Shown one piece after another: positions 1-6,523 of a DNA stretch of 24,445 nt (position 1 is its first letter; each line of letters begins with the position of its first letter). Source of the stretch: SZUA-430 sp036840015 (GTDB taxonomy: Bacteria > Pseudomonadota > Alphaproteobacteria > Micropepsales > Micropepsaceae); contig DAISVV010000019.1 of assembly GCA_036840015.1 (NCBI GenBank), positions 1 to 24,445 on the forward strand, in the 5' to 3' direction. The translations under genes and the position numbers were made by a program. The notes below the pieces were generated by a model. The model did no database searches. It saw only the letters and a program-made list of their open reading frames with translations, and was not told the DNA's origin.

Positions 1-81
1 GTACTTTTCCTTGTACTTCGCTTTGTCGACATAGGCCCGCGTGGCCCACGCCTGCGTGACGGGAATCATTTGCTCGGACAT
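1..81 (-). CDS. acs: Acetyl-CoA synthetase, N-terminal fragment (cut by window edge)
   Basis: Only the first 27 codons are present, read from an ATG at 79-81 toward position 1. The peptide begins MSEQMIPVTQAWATRAYVDK and continues to a lysine-rich KYKEKY. This resembles the short N-terminal segment of alphaproteobacterial AMP-forming acetyl-CoA synthetases (P-x-x-W-A-x-x-A-x-V-D/N-x-x-x-Y). That enzyme makes acetyl-CoA from acetate, ATP and CoA. An AGGAG lies 11 bases upstream (93-97). The family III CoA-transferase gene ends 44 bases upstream on the same strand, so the two may be co-transcribed. No catalytic motif lies inside the window, so the call rests on the N-terminal pattern alone. Confidence 0.65.
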   Translation of the reverse strand, partial: MSEQMIPVTQAWATRAYVDKAKYKEKY

Positions 82-125
82 CTGGATCTAATCTCCTGCG
101 GAAACCGCGGCAGCCCTTGGGCGAG

Positions 126-1289
126 CTACTCGGAAAGGACTTCATCGGTATGCGCCCCGATGGCCGGCGGATCCAGCCGGATCGAACAGGGCGTCTTCGA
201 GAACTTCAGCCCGGGACGCATGGCAACATAGCGGCCCTCGCCCGCAATTTCGCGCTCCTCGAAGAACCCGACGGACTTCAGGTGCGGGTCCTCGAACAGC
301 GTCGTCATCTCGTTCGCGCGCATCGCAGGAATATGGTGCTTGTCGCAGAGCGCCATCCACTCCTCGGTCGTGTGCTTCAGCGCCGCCTCGCGCATCATGT
401 CGTAATAGGCATTCACGCGCGCCTTGCCGTCCGCTGCCGACAGGAAGCGCTCGCTCTCATAGGCATTCGCAATGCCGCCGAGTTCCAGGAACTTCACCGA
501 GCCCTCGCGGCTGGCCGGCAGCACGACGATGAACCCGTCACGGGTTTTGTAGGGCCGACGGTGCGGCGTGATGGTGGTCGGATGACCAAACTTGCCCGGT
601 ACATCCGGATAGGTCTTGCCCCAGATATGTTCGGCCTGGATGAAGCCCGTGAAGGTCTCGAGCATTGGCACCTCGACGAACTGCCCCTCGCCCGTGCGCG
701 CCTTGTGCTGCAGGGCGGCCAGCGTGGCGATGACCGCAAACAGGCCGCAGGTCTTGTCCGCGATGATCGACGGCAGGGGCCTGAGCGCCGGATCGCCATC
801 ATAGAGCGGAAGCAGGTCACACGCGCCCGAGGCCGCCTGGATCAGGTCGTCGAACGCCTGCCGTCCGCTATAGGCGCCACCCGATCCGTACCCGACGGCC
901 TCGACATAGATGATGTCCGGTTTGATCGCAGCCACGTCCTGGTAGCTGAACCCGAGCCGGCGCATGGCTTCAGGGCGCATGTTGTGGATGAAGACATCGC
1001 CGCGGCGCACGATCTTCTGCAGCGCCCGCTTGCCAGCCTCGCTCTTCAGGTCGATGGCAACCGATCGCTTGTTGCGGTTGAGCGCAACGAAGAGCGGCCC
1101 CATGGTCTGCGACTTTGGTGCCTTGCCCTGTCCGCGCTGTCGATCACCCGAGGGCTCTTCGATCTTGATGACATCAGCCCCCAGGTCACCCAGCGTCTGG
1201 GTTGCGTAGGGTCCAAGCACATATTGCGTCAGGTCGATGATCCTGACCCCGTGCAGGGGGCCGGCCGGGGCCGCGCTTTTCGCCGTCAT
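126..1289 (-). CDS. CaiB/BaiF family III CoA-transferase
   Basis: The 387-residue product has the family III CoA-transferase fold signature. The N-terminal segment reads LHGVRIIDLTQYVLGPYATQ, followed by LGADVIKIEEPSGD and NRNKRSVAIDLKSEAGK. A region around residues 145-155 (FDDLIQAASG) carries Asp147, the likely catalytic residue that forms the acyl-CoA-linked aspartyl anhydride. These enzymes move CoA between carboxylic acids; the substrate cannot be told from sequence. I use the ATG at 1287-1289. The open frame extends 18 codons upstream, but the family normally begins just before the GVRIIDLT strand. The gene is followed by the start of acetyl-CoA synthetase and is divergent from a creatininase-family gene. 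A role in activating an organic acid is therefore plausible, but inferred. Confidence 0.9.
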   Translation of the reverse strand: MTAKSAAPAGPLHGVRIIDLTQYVLGPYATQTLGDLGADVIKIEEPSGDRQRGQGKAPKSQTMGPLFVALNRNKRSVAIDLKSEAGKRALQKIVRRGDVFIHNMRPEAMRRLGFSYQDVAAIKPDIIYVEAVGYGSGGAYSGRQAFDDLIQAASGACDLLPLYDGDPALRPLPSIIADKTCGLFAVIATLAALQHKARTGEGQFVEVPMLETFTGFIQAEHIWGKTYPDVPGKFGHPTTITPHRRPYKTRDGFIVVLPASREGSVKFLELGGIANAYESERFLSAADGKARVNAYYDMMREAALKHTTEEWMALCDKHHIPAMRANEMTTLFEDPHLKSVGFFEEREIAGEGRYVAMRPGLKFSKTPCSIRLDPPAIGAHTDEVLSE

Positions 1290-1363
1290 GGCCTTGCTCT
1301 TTTCTAAAATGGCGGGACAGGCTAACCCTAGCCGCCTTTCCAATCGGAATTCTAGGGGCTCCC

Positions 1364-2113
1364 ATGCAGCTTCATCAATCGTCCTGGCCGGAAATCGAGG
1401 AATACCTCAAAACCTCGACGGGTATCATCGTTCCCATCGGGTCGCCCGAGCAGCACGGCCCGAACGGCCTCCTCGGCACCGATGCAATCTGCCCCGAAGT
1501 GATCGCCCGCCTCGCCGGTGACCAGTCGGGCATCCTCGTAGGCCCCACCTTCAACGTCGGCTCGGCACAGCATCACCTCGGCTTCCCCGGCACGATTACG
1601 CTGCGTCCCTCGACCATGATCGCCGCCATGTCGGATTGGACAGCCTCGCTCATGCGCCATGGCTTCGACCGCATCTACTGGTTCAACGGGCACGGCGGCA
1701 ACATCGCGCCCGCCAGCGCGGCCTTCTCCGAGATCTACGCCGAGTTCTCCTTCGGCCGCGCAGGTTCGAACCAGCGCCCGGTGAAGCTCCTCCTGCGCAA
1801 CTGGTGGGAACTGCCCGGCGTCGGTGACCTGTGTCGCGAGATCTTCCCCGTTGGCGAAGGCAGCCACGCCACCGCCTCCGAAGTGTCGGTCACCTATTAC
1901 GCCTATCCGCAATCACAGAAGAAGGTCGAGATGCATCCGAAGATCGCGCCGACCGGGTCAATCCGCGATGCCGATGATTACCGCCGGCAATTCCCCGACG
2001 GACGCATCGGCTCGGACCCGAGCCAGGCTTCCCCCGAGGCGGGCGAGCGCATCGTGAAGGCAGCCGTCAAGGCCCTCATCGGCGACTTCCAGGCCTTCAT
2101 GAAGGCAGCCTAG
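1364..2113 (+). CDS. Creatininase-family metal-dependent amidohydrolase
   Basis: The 249-residue protein matches the creatininase/creatinine amidohydrolase family. Near the N-terminus PIGSPEQHGPNG supplies Glu29 and His31, followed by Asp40 in LLGTDA. The motif FNGHGGN supplies His110. Glu173 in GSHATASE aligns with the second conserved acidic site. True creatininase reads NGHYEN where this protein reads NGHGGN, as most other family members do, so the substrate is probably another amide or a formamidopyrimidine-like compound rather than creatinine. AGGGGC precedes the ATG by about 5 bases. The last codons meet the convergent Rieske gene: both TAG stops lie in one CTAG at 2110-2113. Confidence 0.85.
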   Translation: MQLHQSSWPEIEEYLKTSTGIIVPIGSPEQHGPNGLLGTDAICPEVIARLAGDQSGILVGPTFNVGSAQHHLGFPGTITLRPSTMIAAMSDWTASLMRHGFDRIYWFNGHGGNIAPASAAFSEIYAEFSFGRAGSNQRPVKLLLRNWWELPGVGDLCREIFPVGEGSHATASEVSVTYYAYPQSQKKVEMHPKIAPTGSIRDADDYRRQFPDGRIGSDPSQASPEAGERIVKAAVKALIGDFQAFMKAA

Positions 2114-2436
2114 CCCGCAAGCACCAGGATACCGTCGCGCAGTTCAAGCACCACCGGCTGCAGAGATTGCCCCGCGCACGGACCGGAGACGCACAACCCG
2201 TCATCCGGCCTGAAGCGCGCGCCATGGGTGGAACAGACTAGAAGCCCCGCGCTGTCGGTGAACCGGTCAGGGAATGTCTCAAGCGGCGTACCGCGATGCG
2301 GGCAGCGATTGACAAAACCCCTGAGCACGCCGCCGCTGTTCACGACCACCACGTCACGCCGTTCCGCACCCGCGCCAACCACAAAGCCGCGCGCGTGCCC
2401 GTCACCGATCTCCGCTGCCGCGCAAAGCACGCTCAT
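2110..2436 (-). CDS. Small standalone Rieske [2Fe-2S] ferredoxin-like protein
   Basis: The 108-residue protein is a single Rieske domain. NRCPHRGTPLE gives Cys45 and His47, and LVCSTHGARF gives Cys68 and His71, the C-x-H / C-x2-H ligand set of a Rieske [2Fe-2S] cluster. There is no oxygenase or membrane domain, so it resembles the ferredoxin components or orphan Rieske proteins of alphaproteobacteria. The ATG at 2434-2436 overlaps the EVE gene's TGA (TCAT on the plus strand at 2433-2436). This selects it over an in-frame start 14 codons upstream. It is the last gene of the gpsA-YciI-EVE operon. Its electron-transfer partner is unknown. Confidence 0.85.
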   Translation of the reverse strand: MSVLCAAAEIGDGHARGFVVGAGAERRDVVVVNSGGVLRGFVNRCPHRGTPLETFPDRFTDSAGLLVCSTHGARFRPDDGLCVSGPCAGQSLQPVVLELRDGILVLAG

Positions 2437-2864
2437 GCCCGGGCCTTCAGCCCGCCCAGCGCGCACACCCGCCGCCACTCATCAGCCGTCACCGGCTGCA
2501 CCGAAAGGCGCGTATTGTTGACAAGCACCATCTTCGAAAGCGCCGGATCCGCCTTGGCCATCACCAGCGTGACCGGCGTCTTCAGCGCCTCGAGCGCAAC
2601 CACGTCCACCATCGACCAGTCGCCGGCCTCGGCCGTATGGTCAGGATAGGCCTCGCGGACGATCTCGACCGTCCCGACGATCGCGCGCTGGATGTTCGAG
2701 TGATAAAAGAACCCCCGATCCCCCTTCTTCATCGCCCGCAGGAAGTTGCGCGCCTGGAAATTGCGAACGCCGCTCCACGCCTCGCCCTGCACGCCCCGCG
2801 CAACCTGCTGCTCCCACGACCAGGTGTCGGGCTCCGACTTCAGAAGCCAGTAGGCACGGCTCAT
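2433..2864 (-). CDS. EVE domain protein (PUA-like fold)
   Basis: The 143-residue product is an EVE-domain protein of standard length. It starts with YWLLKSEPDTWSW, continues with WSGVRNFQARNFLRAMKKGD and FFYHSN (about residues 30-56), and has the IVGTVEIVREAYPD strand (62-75). The family has a PUA/YTH-like fold thought to bind modified bases; a cellular role has not been settled for this type. The ATG at 2862-2864 overlaps the upstream YciI stop as ATGA, which picks this start over one 10 codons earlier. It lies between YciI and Rieske genes in an apparent operon, and its presence after gpsA-YciI is a common alphaproteobacterial order. Confidence 0.92.
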   Translation of the reverse strand: MSRAYWLLKSEPDTWSWEQQVARGVQGEAWSGVRNFQARNFLRAMKKGDRGFFYHSNIQRAIVGTVEIVREAYPDHTAEAGDWSMVDVVALEALKTPVTLVMAKADPALSKMVLVNNTRLSVQPVTADEWRRVCALGGLKARA

Positions 2865-3151
2865 GGCGCAATCGCTCCGATCGTGCAGCGCCACGTACGA
2901 ATGTCGACCGACGCAAACAGGCCGCCAAGCGCATAGGGATCTGCAGCCGCAAAGGCCTGCGCCGCCGCGAGGTTCTCGACCTCCAGCACGATCAGGCTTC
3001 CCGTCATCGCCTGCCCGTCATCGGACAGGAAGGGCCCGGCCAGCTTCACGGCCGCGCGGTTGGCATCGATATAGGCAAGGTGGCGCGGCCGGATCTCCAT
3101 CCGCAGCGCTCCCGCATGAGGCTTGTCAATGCAGGTCAGGACAAAAAGCAT
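2861..3151 (-). CDS. YciI family protein
   Basis: The 96-residue protein has the YciI (YCII) fold pattern: an N-terminal MLFVLTCIDKP strand, then RPRHLAYID with the conserved His24, the segment GPFLSDDGQAMTGSLIVLE, and ADPYALGGLF near residue 75. YciI proteins are dimeric alpha/beta-barrel relatives of muconolactone isomerase; the reaction is unknown for most members. It begins 6 bases after the gpsA stop, and its stop overlaps the EVE start (ATGA at 2861-2864), so translation is probably coupled. The conserved linkage with gpsA and EVE suggests a housekeeping role, but this is not proven. Confidence 0.9.
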   Translation of the reverse strand: MLFVLTCIDKPHAGALRMEIRPRHLAYIDANRAAVKLAGPFLSDDGQAMTGSLIVLEVENLAAAQAFAAADPYALGGLFASVDIRTWRCTIGAIAP

Positions 3152-3157
3152 GCGTTC

Positions 3158-4153
3158 CTAGTGCTCGCTCTTGAGCGGCCTCGATAGCAGGGCCCGTATC
3201 GCAGTGTCGACATCAATGTCGCCCGAGACAATCCCCGCAACCGCCTCGGCGATCGGCATCTGGATGCCAAGCTGTCGTGCACGACGCACAAGCGCCGGCG
3301 CCGTCGCCGCTCCTTCGGCAAGGGGCGCGCGCCCCTCCGCTGCCGCGCCCCGCGCAAGCTGTACGCCAAGGGCGAAATTGCGCGACTGCCGGCTCGAGGC
3401 TGTCAGCACCAGGTCGCCAAAGCCGCTGAGCCCAGTCATCGTTTCAAGCCGCGCCCCCAGTGCCTGCCCGAAGCGCGCCATCTCGGCAAAGCCGCGCGTC
3501 ATCACGGCCGCCCGCGCGCTCTCGCCAAGCCCGCGCCCCTCGACCACGCCGCACGCAATCGCAAGCACGTTCTTCACGGCCCCGCCGACCGCAACGCCCA
3601 CGACATCGCCCGACGCATAGGGACGAAACCCGCCGACACCCAGCGCCTCGCAGAACCGGGATGCAGTCGGCGTGTCATCGAAGGCGATCGTCACCGCGCA
3701 GGGCAATCCCTGCACGACTTCATCCGCAAATCCCGGCCCCGACAGGATGCCGAACGCGGCACCCGGTTGCGCGGCAAGCGCAACTTCCTGCATCAAGAGC
3801 CCCGTGCCCCGTTCCATGCCCTTCGCGCAGATGGCAGCGGGCACGCGCATGCGGCCCATCGTCGAAAGCACCTGCCGCAGGGACTGCGCCGGACAGGCAA
3901 CCAGCAGCGCATCGCAGCCGTCCAGCCCGGCTGGATCAGCCACCGCGACGACCTCCCGCGCCAGCACCCGCCCGGGCAGGAACCGCCCATTCACGTGCTG
4001 CGAATTGATCTCATCTGCCAGCGCAGCCCGGTTCGCCCAGATCGTGACCCGTCGGCCCGCCAGGGCGGCGACCTGCGCGAGCGCCGTCCCCCATGCCCCT
4101 GCCCCGGCCACGCCGATATGGTTTATTTTCGGTGTCTCTACGGCTGCGCCCAT
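3158..4153 (-). CDS. gpsA: Glycerol-3-phosphate dehydrogenase [NAD(P)+]
   Basis: The 331-residue GpsA reduces dihydroxyacetone phosphate to sn-glycerol-3-phosphate for phospholipid synthesis. The dinucleotide-binding motif GAGAWGTALA is at residues 17-26. CAKGMERGTG carries Lys111, ILSGPGFADEV is at about 136-146, and GGAVKNVLAIACG carries the catalytic Lys194. The C-terminal helical domain includes TGLSGFGDLVLTASS. Length fits the family. The ATG at 4151-4153 has AGGCG six bases upstream. It heads the operon gpsA > YciI > EVE > Rieske. A TetR-type gene starts divergently only 57 bases away, so the short intergenic stretch must carry both promoters. Confidence 0.97.
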   Translation of the reverse strand: MGAAVETPKINHIGVAGAGAWGTALAQVAALAGRRVTIWANRAALADEINSQHVNGRFLPGRVLAREVVAVADPAGLDGCDALLVACPAQSLRQVLSTMGRMRVPAAICAKGMERGTGLLMQEVALAAQPGAAFGILSGPGFADEVVQGLPCAVTIAFDDTPTASRFCEALGVGGFRPYASGDVVGVAVGGAVKNVLAIACGVVEGRGLGESARAAVMTRGFAEMARFGQALGARLETMTGLSGFGDLVLTASSRQSRNFALGVQLARGAAAEGRAPLAEGAATAPALVRRARQLGIQMPIAEAVAGIVSGDIDVDTAIRALLSRPLKSEH

Positions 4154-4161
4154 TGATCGCC

Positions 4162-4183
4162 TGAATGATTTATTGAAGATTCA
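4162..4183. promoter_or_regulatory. Inverted repeat in the gpsA/TetR divergent spacer
   Basis: TGAAT (4162-4166) and ATTCA (4179-4183) form a 5-bp perfect inverted repeat separated by 12 AT-rich bases. It lies between the starts of gpsA and the TetR-type gene, where an autoregulatory operator would be expected. Repeats this short occur by chance, so this is only a candidate. Confidence 0.2.
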
Positions 4184-4210
4184 CTCGAAACCGCTAAACT
4201 GCACATTCCA

Positions 4211-4867
4211 ATGTTGTGCAAAGACACCGTCCGTGGAAACATTCTTGAGGCCGCCAGGAAGCGGTTCCTCCACTACGGCTATGCCAAGACGACGATGGCC
4301 GAGATCGCCTCGGACTGTAGCATGTCGCCCGGCAACCTTTATCGGTATTTCCCCGGCAAGCTCGACATCGCCGAAGCCATCTGCACCGAGGCCGGCGAAT
4401 ACGCCGTCGCCCGCTTGCGCGAGGTGACGCGAAGGCCCAGCCGCACCGCACGCGAACGCCTGCGCGACTTCCTGTTCGCCGCCATGAAGCTAACCTACGA
4501 CCAGCTCGAGTACGACAAACAGGTGTTTGAGATGGCCCGCGTGGTTGCCTCGGAAAGACCTCAGTTTGCCAACCGGATCCTCGCGCTGAACCGCGCCCTC
4601 CTGTCCGAGATCCTCGCCGCCGGAAATGCCTCGTCCGAGTTCTTTATCGAGGACGTCATCTTCACGGCCGAGATGCTCCAGTCCGCGACCATGAAGTTCC
4701 GCTACCCGCAGCTTCACTCCAAGCTTCCCTATGAGAAGCTTGAGCGCGAACTCGACGGCGTGGTGAACCTGCTTCTCAACGGCCTCGACGACGGCGGGGC
4801 CGGCAAGGAACAGCTTGCCAGGCAGGTCCAGCAGGGTGGCTCCTCTGACGACCTTGTCACCATCTGA
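4211..4867 (+). CDS. TetR/AcrR family transcriptional regulator
   Basis: The 218-residue protein has a typical TetR N-terminal DNA-binding domain. ILEAARKRFLHYGYAKTTMA covers helix 1 and its turn (residues 11-30), and EIASDCSMSPGNLYRYFPGK covers the helix-turn-helix (31-50). The C-terminal ligand and dimer domain (about 60-218) is not assigned to a known subfamily. It diverges from gpsA, and the next gene downstream on the same strand is a 35-residue membrane peptide 153 bases away. Regulation of itself and of that peptide is a reasonable guess. In many alphaproteobacteria tsaD and gpsA are close neighbours, so this gene looks like an insertion into that order. Confidence 0.92.
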   Translation: MLCKDTVRGNILEAARKRFLHYGYAKTTMAEIASDCSMSPGNLYRYFPGKLDIAEAICTEAGEYAVARLREVTRRPSRTARERLRDFLFAAMKLTYDQLEYDKQVFEMARVVASERPQFANRILALNRALLSEILAAGNASSEFFIEDVIFTAEMLQSATMKFRYPQLHSKLPYEKLERELDGVVNLLLNGLDDGGAGKEQLARQVQQGGSSDDLVTI

Positions 4868-4891
4868 AAGCGAAATCGCGGAAAAAGATGC

Positions 4892-4902
4892 GACAAAATG
4901 TC
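4892..4902. promoter_or_regulatory. Short palindrome upstream of the micropeptide gene
   Basis: GACA-AAA-TGTC is an 11-base palindrome with 4-bp arms, about 120 bases upstream of the micropeptide start and just past the TetR stop. It could be part of an operator, but the arms are short. Confidence 0.15.
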
Positions 4903-4940
4903 ATTTGCTGTGTAGCGCTGAACAAAAACGATTTTATTCA

Positions 4941-4969
4941 TTGATCTAAAGTCAGCGATAGCACATATA
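4941..4969 (+). promoter_or_regulatory. Candidate promoter for the 35-residue membrane peptide
   Basis: The 153 bases between the TetR stop and the micropeptide start are markedly AT-rich compared with the rest of the window. TTGATC (4941-4946) and CATATA (4964-4969) are separated by 17 bases and fit a weak sigma-70-like promoter, with an AT-rich stretch just upstream. The -10 match is poor, so only the region is supported, not the exact boxes. Confidence 0.3.
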
Positions 4970-5020
4970 GGTCTCAGGAAGGGACGGCACACAGCGCGGC
5001 CCACAAACAGGAGACTGAAT

Positions 5021-5128
5021 ATGAACACCACCGGCAACCTGATCTCGGACATCACCGCCACCTTCGCCGCCCTCGCCCTCATCGCCTACGGCGTGGTGTT
5101 CCTGGCGAACGCCGCCAACCTGCTCTAA
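5021..5128 (+). CDS. 35-residue single-span membrane micropeptide
   Basis: An ATG at 5021 with a good AGGAG seven bases upstream (5009-5013) opens a 35-codon frame ending in TAA at 5126-5128. The peptide is MNTTGNLISD followed by a continuous hydrophobic stretch, about residues 11-29 (rich in Ala, Leu, Ile, Val, Phe), and ends NAANLL. Asp10 is its only charged side chain; there is no Lys or Arg. Codons are GC-rich (GCC, CTC, ATC, CTG), as in its neighbours. A strong intrinsic terminator begins 28 bases after the stop, so this looks like a complete monocistronic unit. I do not recognise a family. A small inner-membrane protein or a partner of a larger membrane complex is possible. It is not toxin-like by the usual basic-tail criterion. 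Confidence 0.7.
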   Translation: MNTTGNLISDITATFAALALIAYGVVFLANAANLL

Positions 5129-5156
5129 TCCTGGGCCAAGCGGTCCCTACCCAAAG

Positions 5157-5185
5157 CGGCCGGCCCCATGGGCTGGCCGTTTTTT
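5157..5185 (+). terminator. Intrinsic terminator after the micropeptide gene
   Basis: A 10-bp stem, CGGCCGGCCC (5157-5166) with GGGCTGGCCG (5170-5179) and one G-U pair, closes a 3-base loop (CAT). It is followed at once by six T residues (5180-5185). This is a textbook rho-independent terminator on the plus strand. Confidence 0.92.
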
Positions 5186-5258
5186 GTTGTCCGTCATAGA
5201 CTTGGGCAAAGATCCTGCAGTCGGCTGTGAACCATACCTAAGGCCAGGTGAACAGGAT

Positions 5259-5274
5259 TGCTCCACGTGGAACA
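5259..5274. other. parS-like ParB-binding palindrome
   Basis: TGCTCCACGTGGAACA matches the chromosomal parS consensus form TGTTCCACGTGGAACA at 15 of 16 positions, with one C for T in the left arm. The core CTCCACGTGG is flanked as in ParB/Spo0J sites. It is intergenic, between the micropeptide terminator and the tsaD stop, where such sites are often found. ParB bound here would help segregate the origin region. Other CACGTG cores in the window lack the flanks. Confidence 0.6.
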
Positions 5275-5337
5275 ACACCCCGCCCAACACGTCGACAAAA
5301 CGGAATAAGACAGCAATTTCAGAAAATTAGCAGGATG

Positions 5338-5352
5338 TCCTGAAAAACAGGA
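5338..5352. repeat. Small hairpin downstream of tsaD
   Basis: TCCTG-AAAAA-CAGGA is a 5-bp perfect stem with a 5-base loop, 11 bases past the tsaD stop. On the minus strand the loop reads TTTTT, but no T-run follows the stem, so it is at best a weak terminator or an RNA-stability element. CAGGAT occurs three times between 5253 and 5353. Confidence 0.3.
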
Positions 5353-5362
5353 TGAGCGCGGC

Positions 5363-6421
5363 TCAGGCCTTGGCGCCTGCGATCCCCGCCATCCGCGCAT
5401 CGAGCGGCCAGCGCGCCCGCGCTGGCGCTGCCAGCCCGTCGCTCAGCCCCGCCTCCAGCCTTTCGATCCCCGCCCATGCGACCATCGCCGCATTGTCGGT
5501 GCAAAGGCCCGGCGGCGGAACCACCAGCCGCACCCCATGGGCCTCGGCGAGGCCCCGAAGCGCGCCCCCGAGCGCGGCGTTGGCCGCAACCCCGCCCGCC
5601 ACGACCAGCGACTTGATCCCCGCAGCACGGACTTCAGGCCCGCAAAGCGCGGCTTTCGTCCGGTCGATCAGGGCTGCAACCGCGGCCGCCTGGAAGCTTG
5701 CCGCCAGATCCGCAATCGCCTCATCCGTCAGCTCCGTCACCTCGACATGCCGCCGGACCGCCGATTTCAGCCCCGAGAACGAGAAATCATATCCCTCCGT
5801 CCCCGCCATGGGTCGGGGCAGCCGGTACCGCGCTGGATCACCGCCGAGCGCCGCCTTCTCCACTGCAGGCCCGCCGGGAAAGCCCAGGCCAAGCAGCTTC
5901 GCCGCCTTGTCGAAGGCTTCGCCGACGGCGTCATCGATCGTTGTCCCGAGCCGCTGGAACTGCCCCACGCCCCGGCAGATCAGCAACTGGCAATGCCCGC
6001 CTGAGACCAGCAGCAGCAGATAGGGATAGCCCACCCCGTCGACCAGCCGCGCGGTCAGCGCATGGGCCTCCAGGTGATTGAGCGCCACAAGCGGCTTGCC
6101 GCTGGCCAGCGCCAGCGCCTTGCCCATGGTCAGCCCGACGGCAACACCGCCCACAAGCCCCGGCCCCGCCGTCACTGCGATCCCGTCAAGCTGGGAAAGC
6201 CCGAGCCCCGCATCCGAAAGCGCCCGCTCGACGACACTGTCGATCAGCTCGGCATGCGCGCGGGCAGCGATCTCCGGCACAATCCCGCCATAGGGCCTGT
6301 GCGCGTCGAACTGGCTCGCCACCACGTTCGACAGGATGCGGCCAGGACCCGGCGACGCGCCCGCCACCACGGAGGCGGCTGTTTCGTCGCAGCTCGTTTC
6401 AATGCCAAGCACCGTCAGCAC
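5363..6421 (-). CDS. tsaD: tRNA N6-adenosine threonylcarbamoyltransferase TsaD
   Basis: The 352-residue protein transfers the threonylcarbamoyl group to A37 of ANN-decoding tRNAs, working with TsaB and TsaE. It begins VLGIETSCDETAAS and has HRPYGGIVPEIAARAH at about 41-56. The metal-binding HxxxH is His116/His120 in NHLEAH. The ASKHA phosphate motifs include VTAGPGLVGGV and a late LCTDNAAM. The frame starts with GTG at 6419-6421; a second GTG three codons later is an equally short alternative. It diverges from hemC across about 100 bases. Downstream, where gpsA often follows in this class, there is instead a parS-like site and the micropeptide and TetR segment. Confidence 0.97.
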   Translation of the reverse strand: MLTVLGIETSCDETAASVVAGASPGPGRILSNVVASQFDAHRPYGGIVPEIAARAHAELIDSVVERALSDAGLGLSQLDGIAVTAGPGLVGGVAVGLTMGKALALASGKPLVALNHLEAHALTARLVDGVGYPYLLLLVSGGHCQLLICRGVGQFQRLGTTIDDAVGEAFDKAAKLLGLGFPGGPAVEKAALGGDPARYRLPRPMAGTEGYDFSFSGLKSAVRRHVEVTELTDEAIADLAASFQAAAVAALIDRTKAALCGPEVRAAGIKSLVVAGGVAANAALGGALRGLAEAHGVRLVVPPPGLCTDNAAMVAWAGIERLEAGLSDGLAAPARARWPLDARMAGIAGAKA

Positions 6422-6435
6422 GATGGATCAACCCG

Positions 6436-6450
6436 TTCCACGCGTTGGAA
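6436..6450. promoter_or_regulatory. Inverted repeat in the tsaD/hemC divergent spacer
   Basis: TTCCA (6436-6440) and TGGAA (6446-6450) flank CGCGT, giving a perfect 5-bp inverted repeat between the starts of tsaD and hemC. Its left side (GTTCCACG) equals a parS half-site, but the centre is wrong for ParB. It may be a regulator site for either gene. Confidence 0.25.
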
Positions 6451-6523
6451 AATCTGGCGAAGCAGCGCAATCCTCTATAGCTTGCGCCCCGTCAGGCCAC
6501 CTCTATCACCCGAACTTCCACGC

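Noticed and set aside
3992..3997. CACGTG core inside gpsA as a second parS
   Set aside because: Only the left arm partly matches the parS flanks; the right arm CTGCG does not.
6062..6523. Upstream extension of the hemC frame by 154 codons
   Set aside because: It is antisense to the start of tsaD and its translation resembles no domain. HemC length and the IGTRGS position fit the GTG at 6524.
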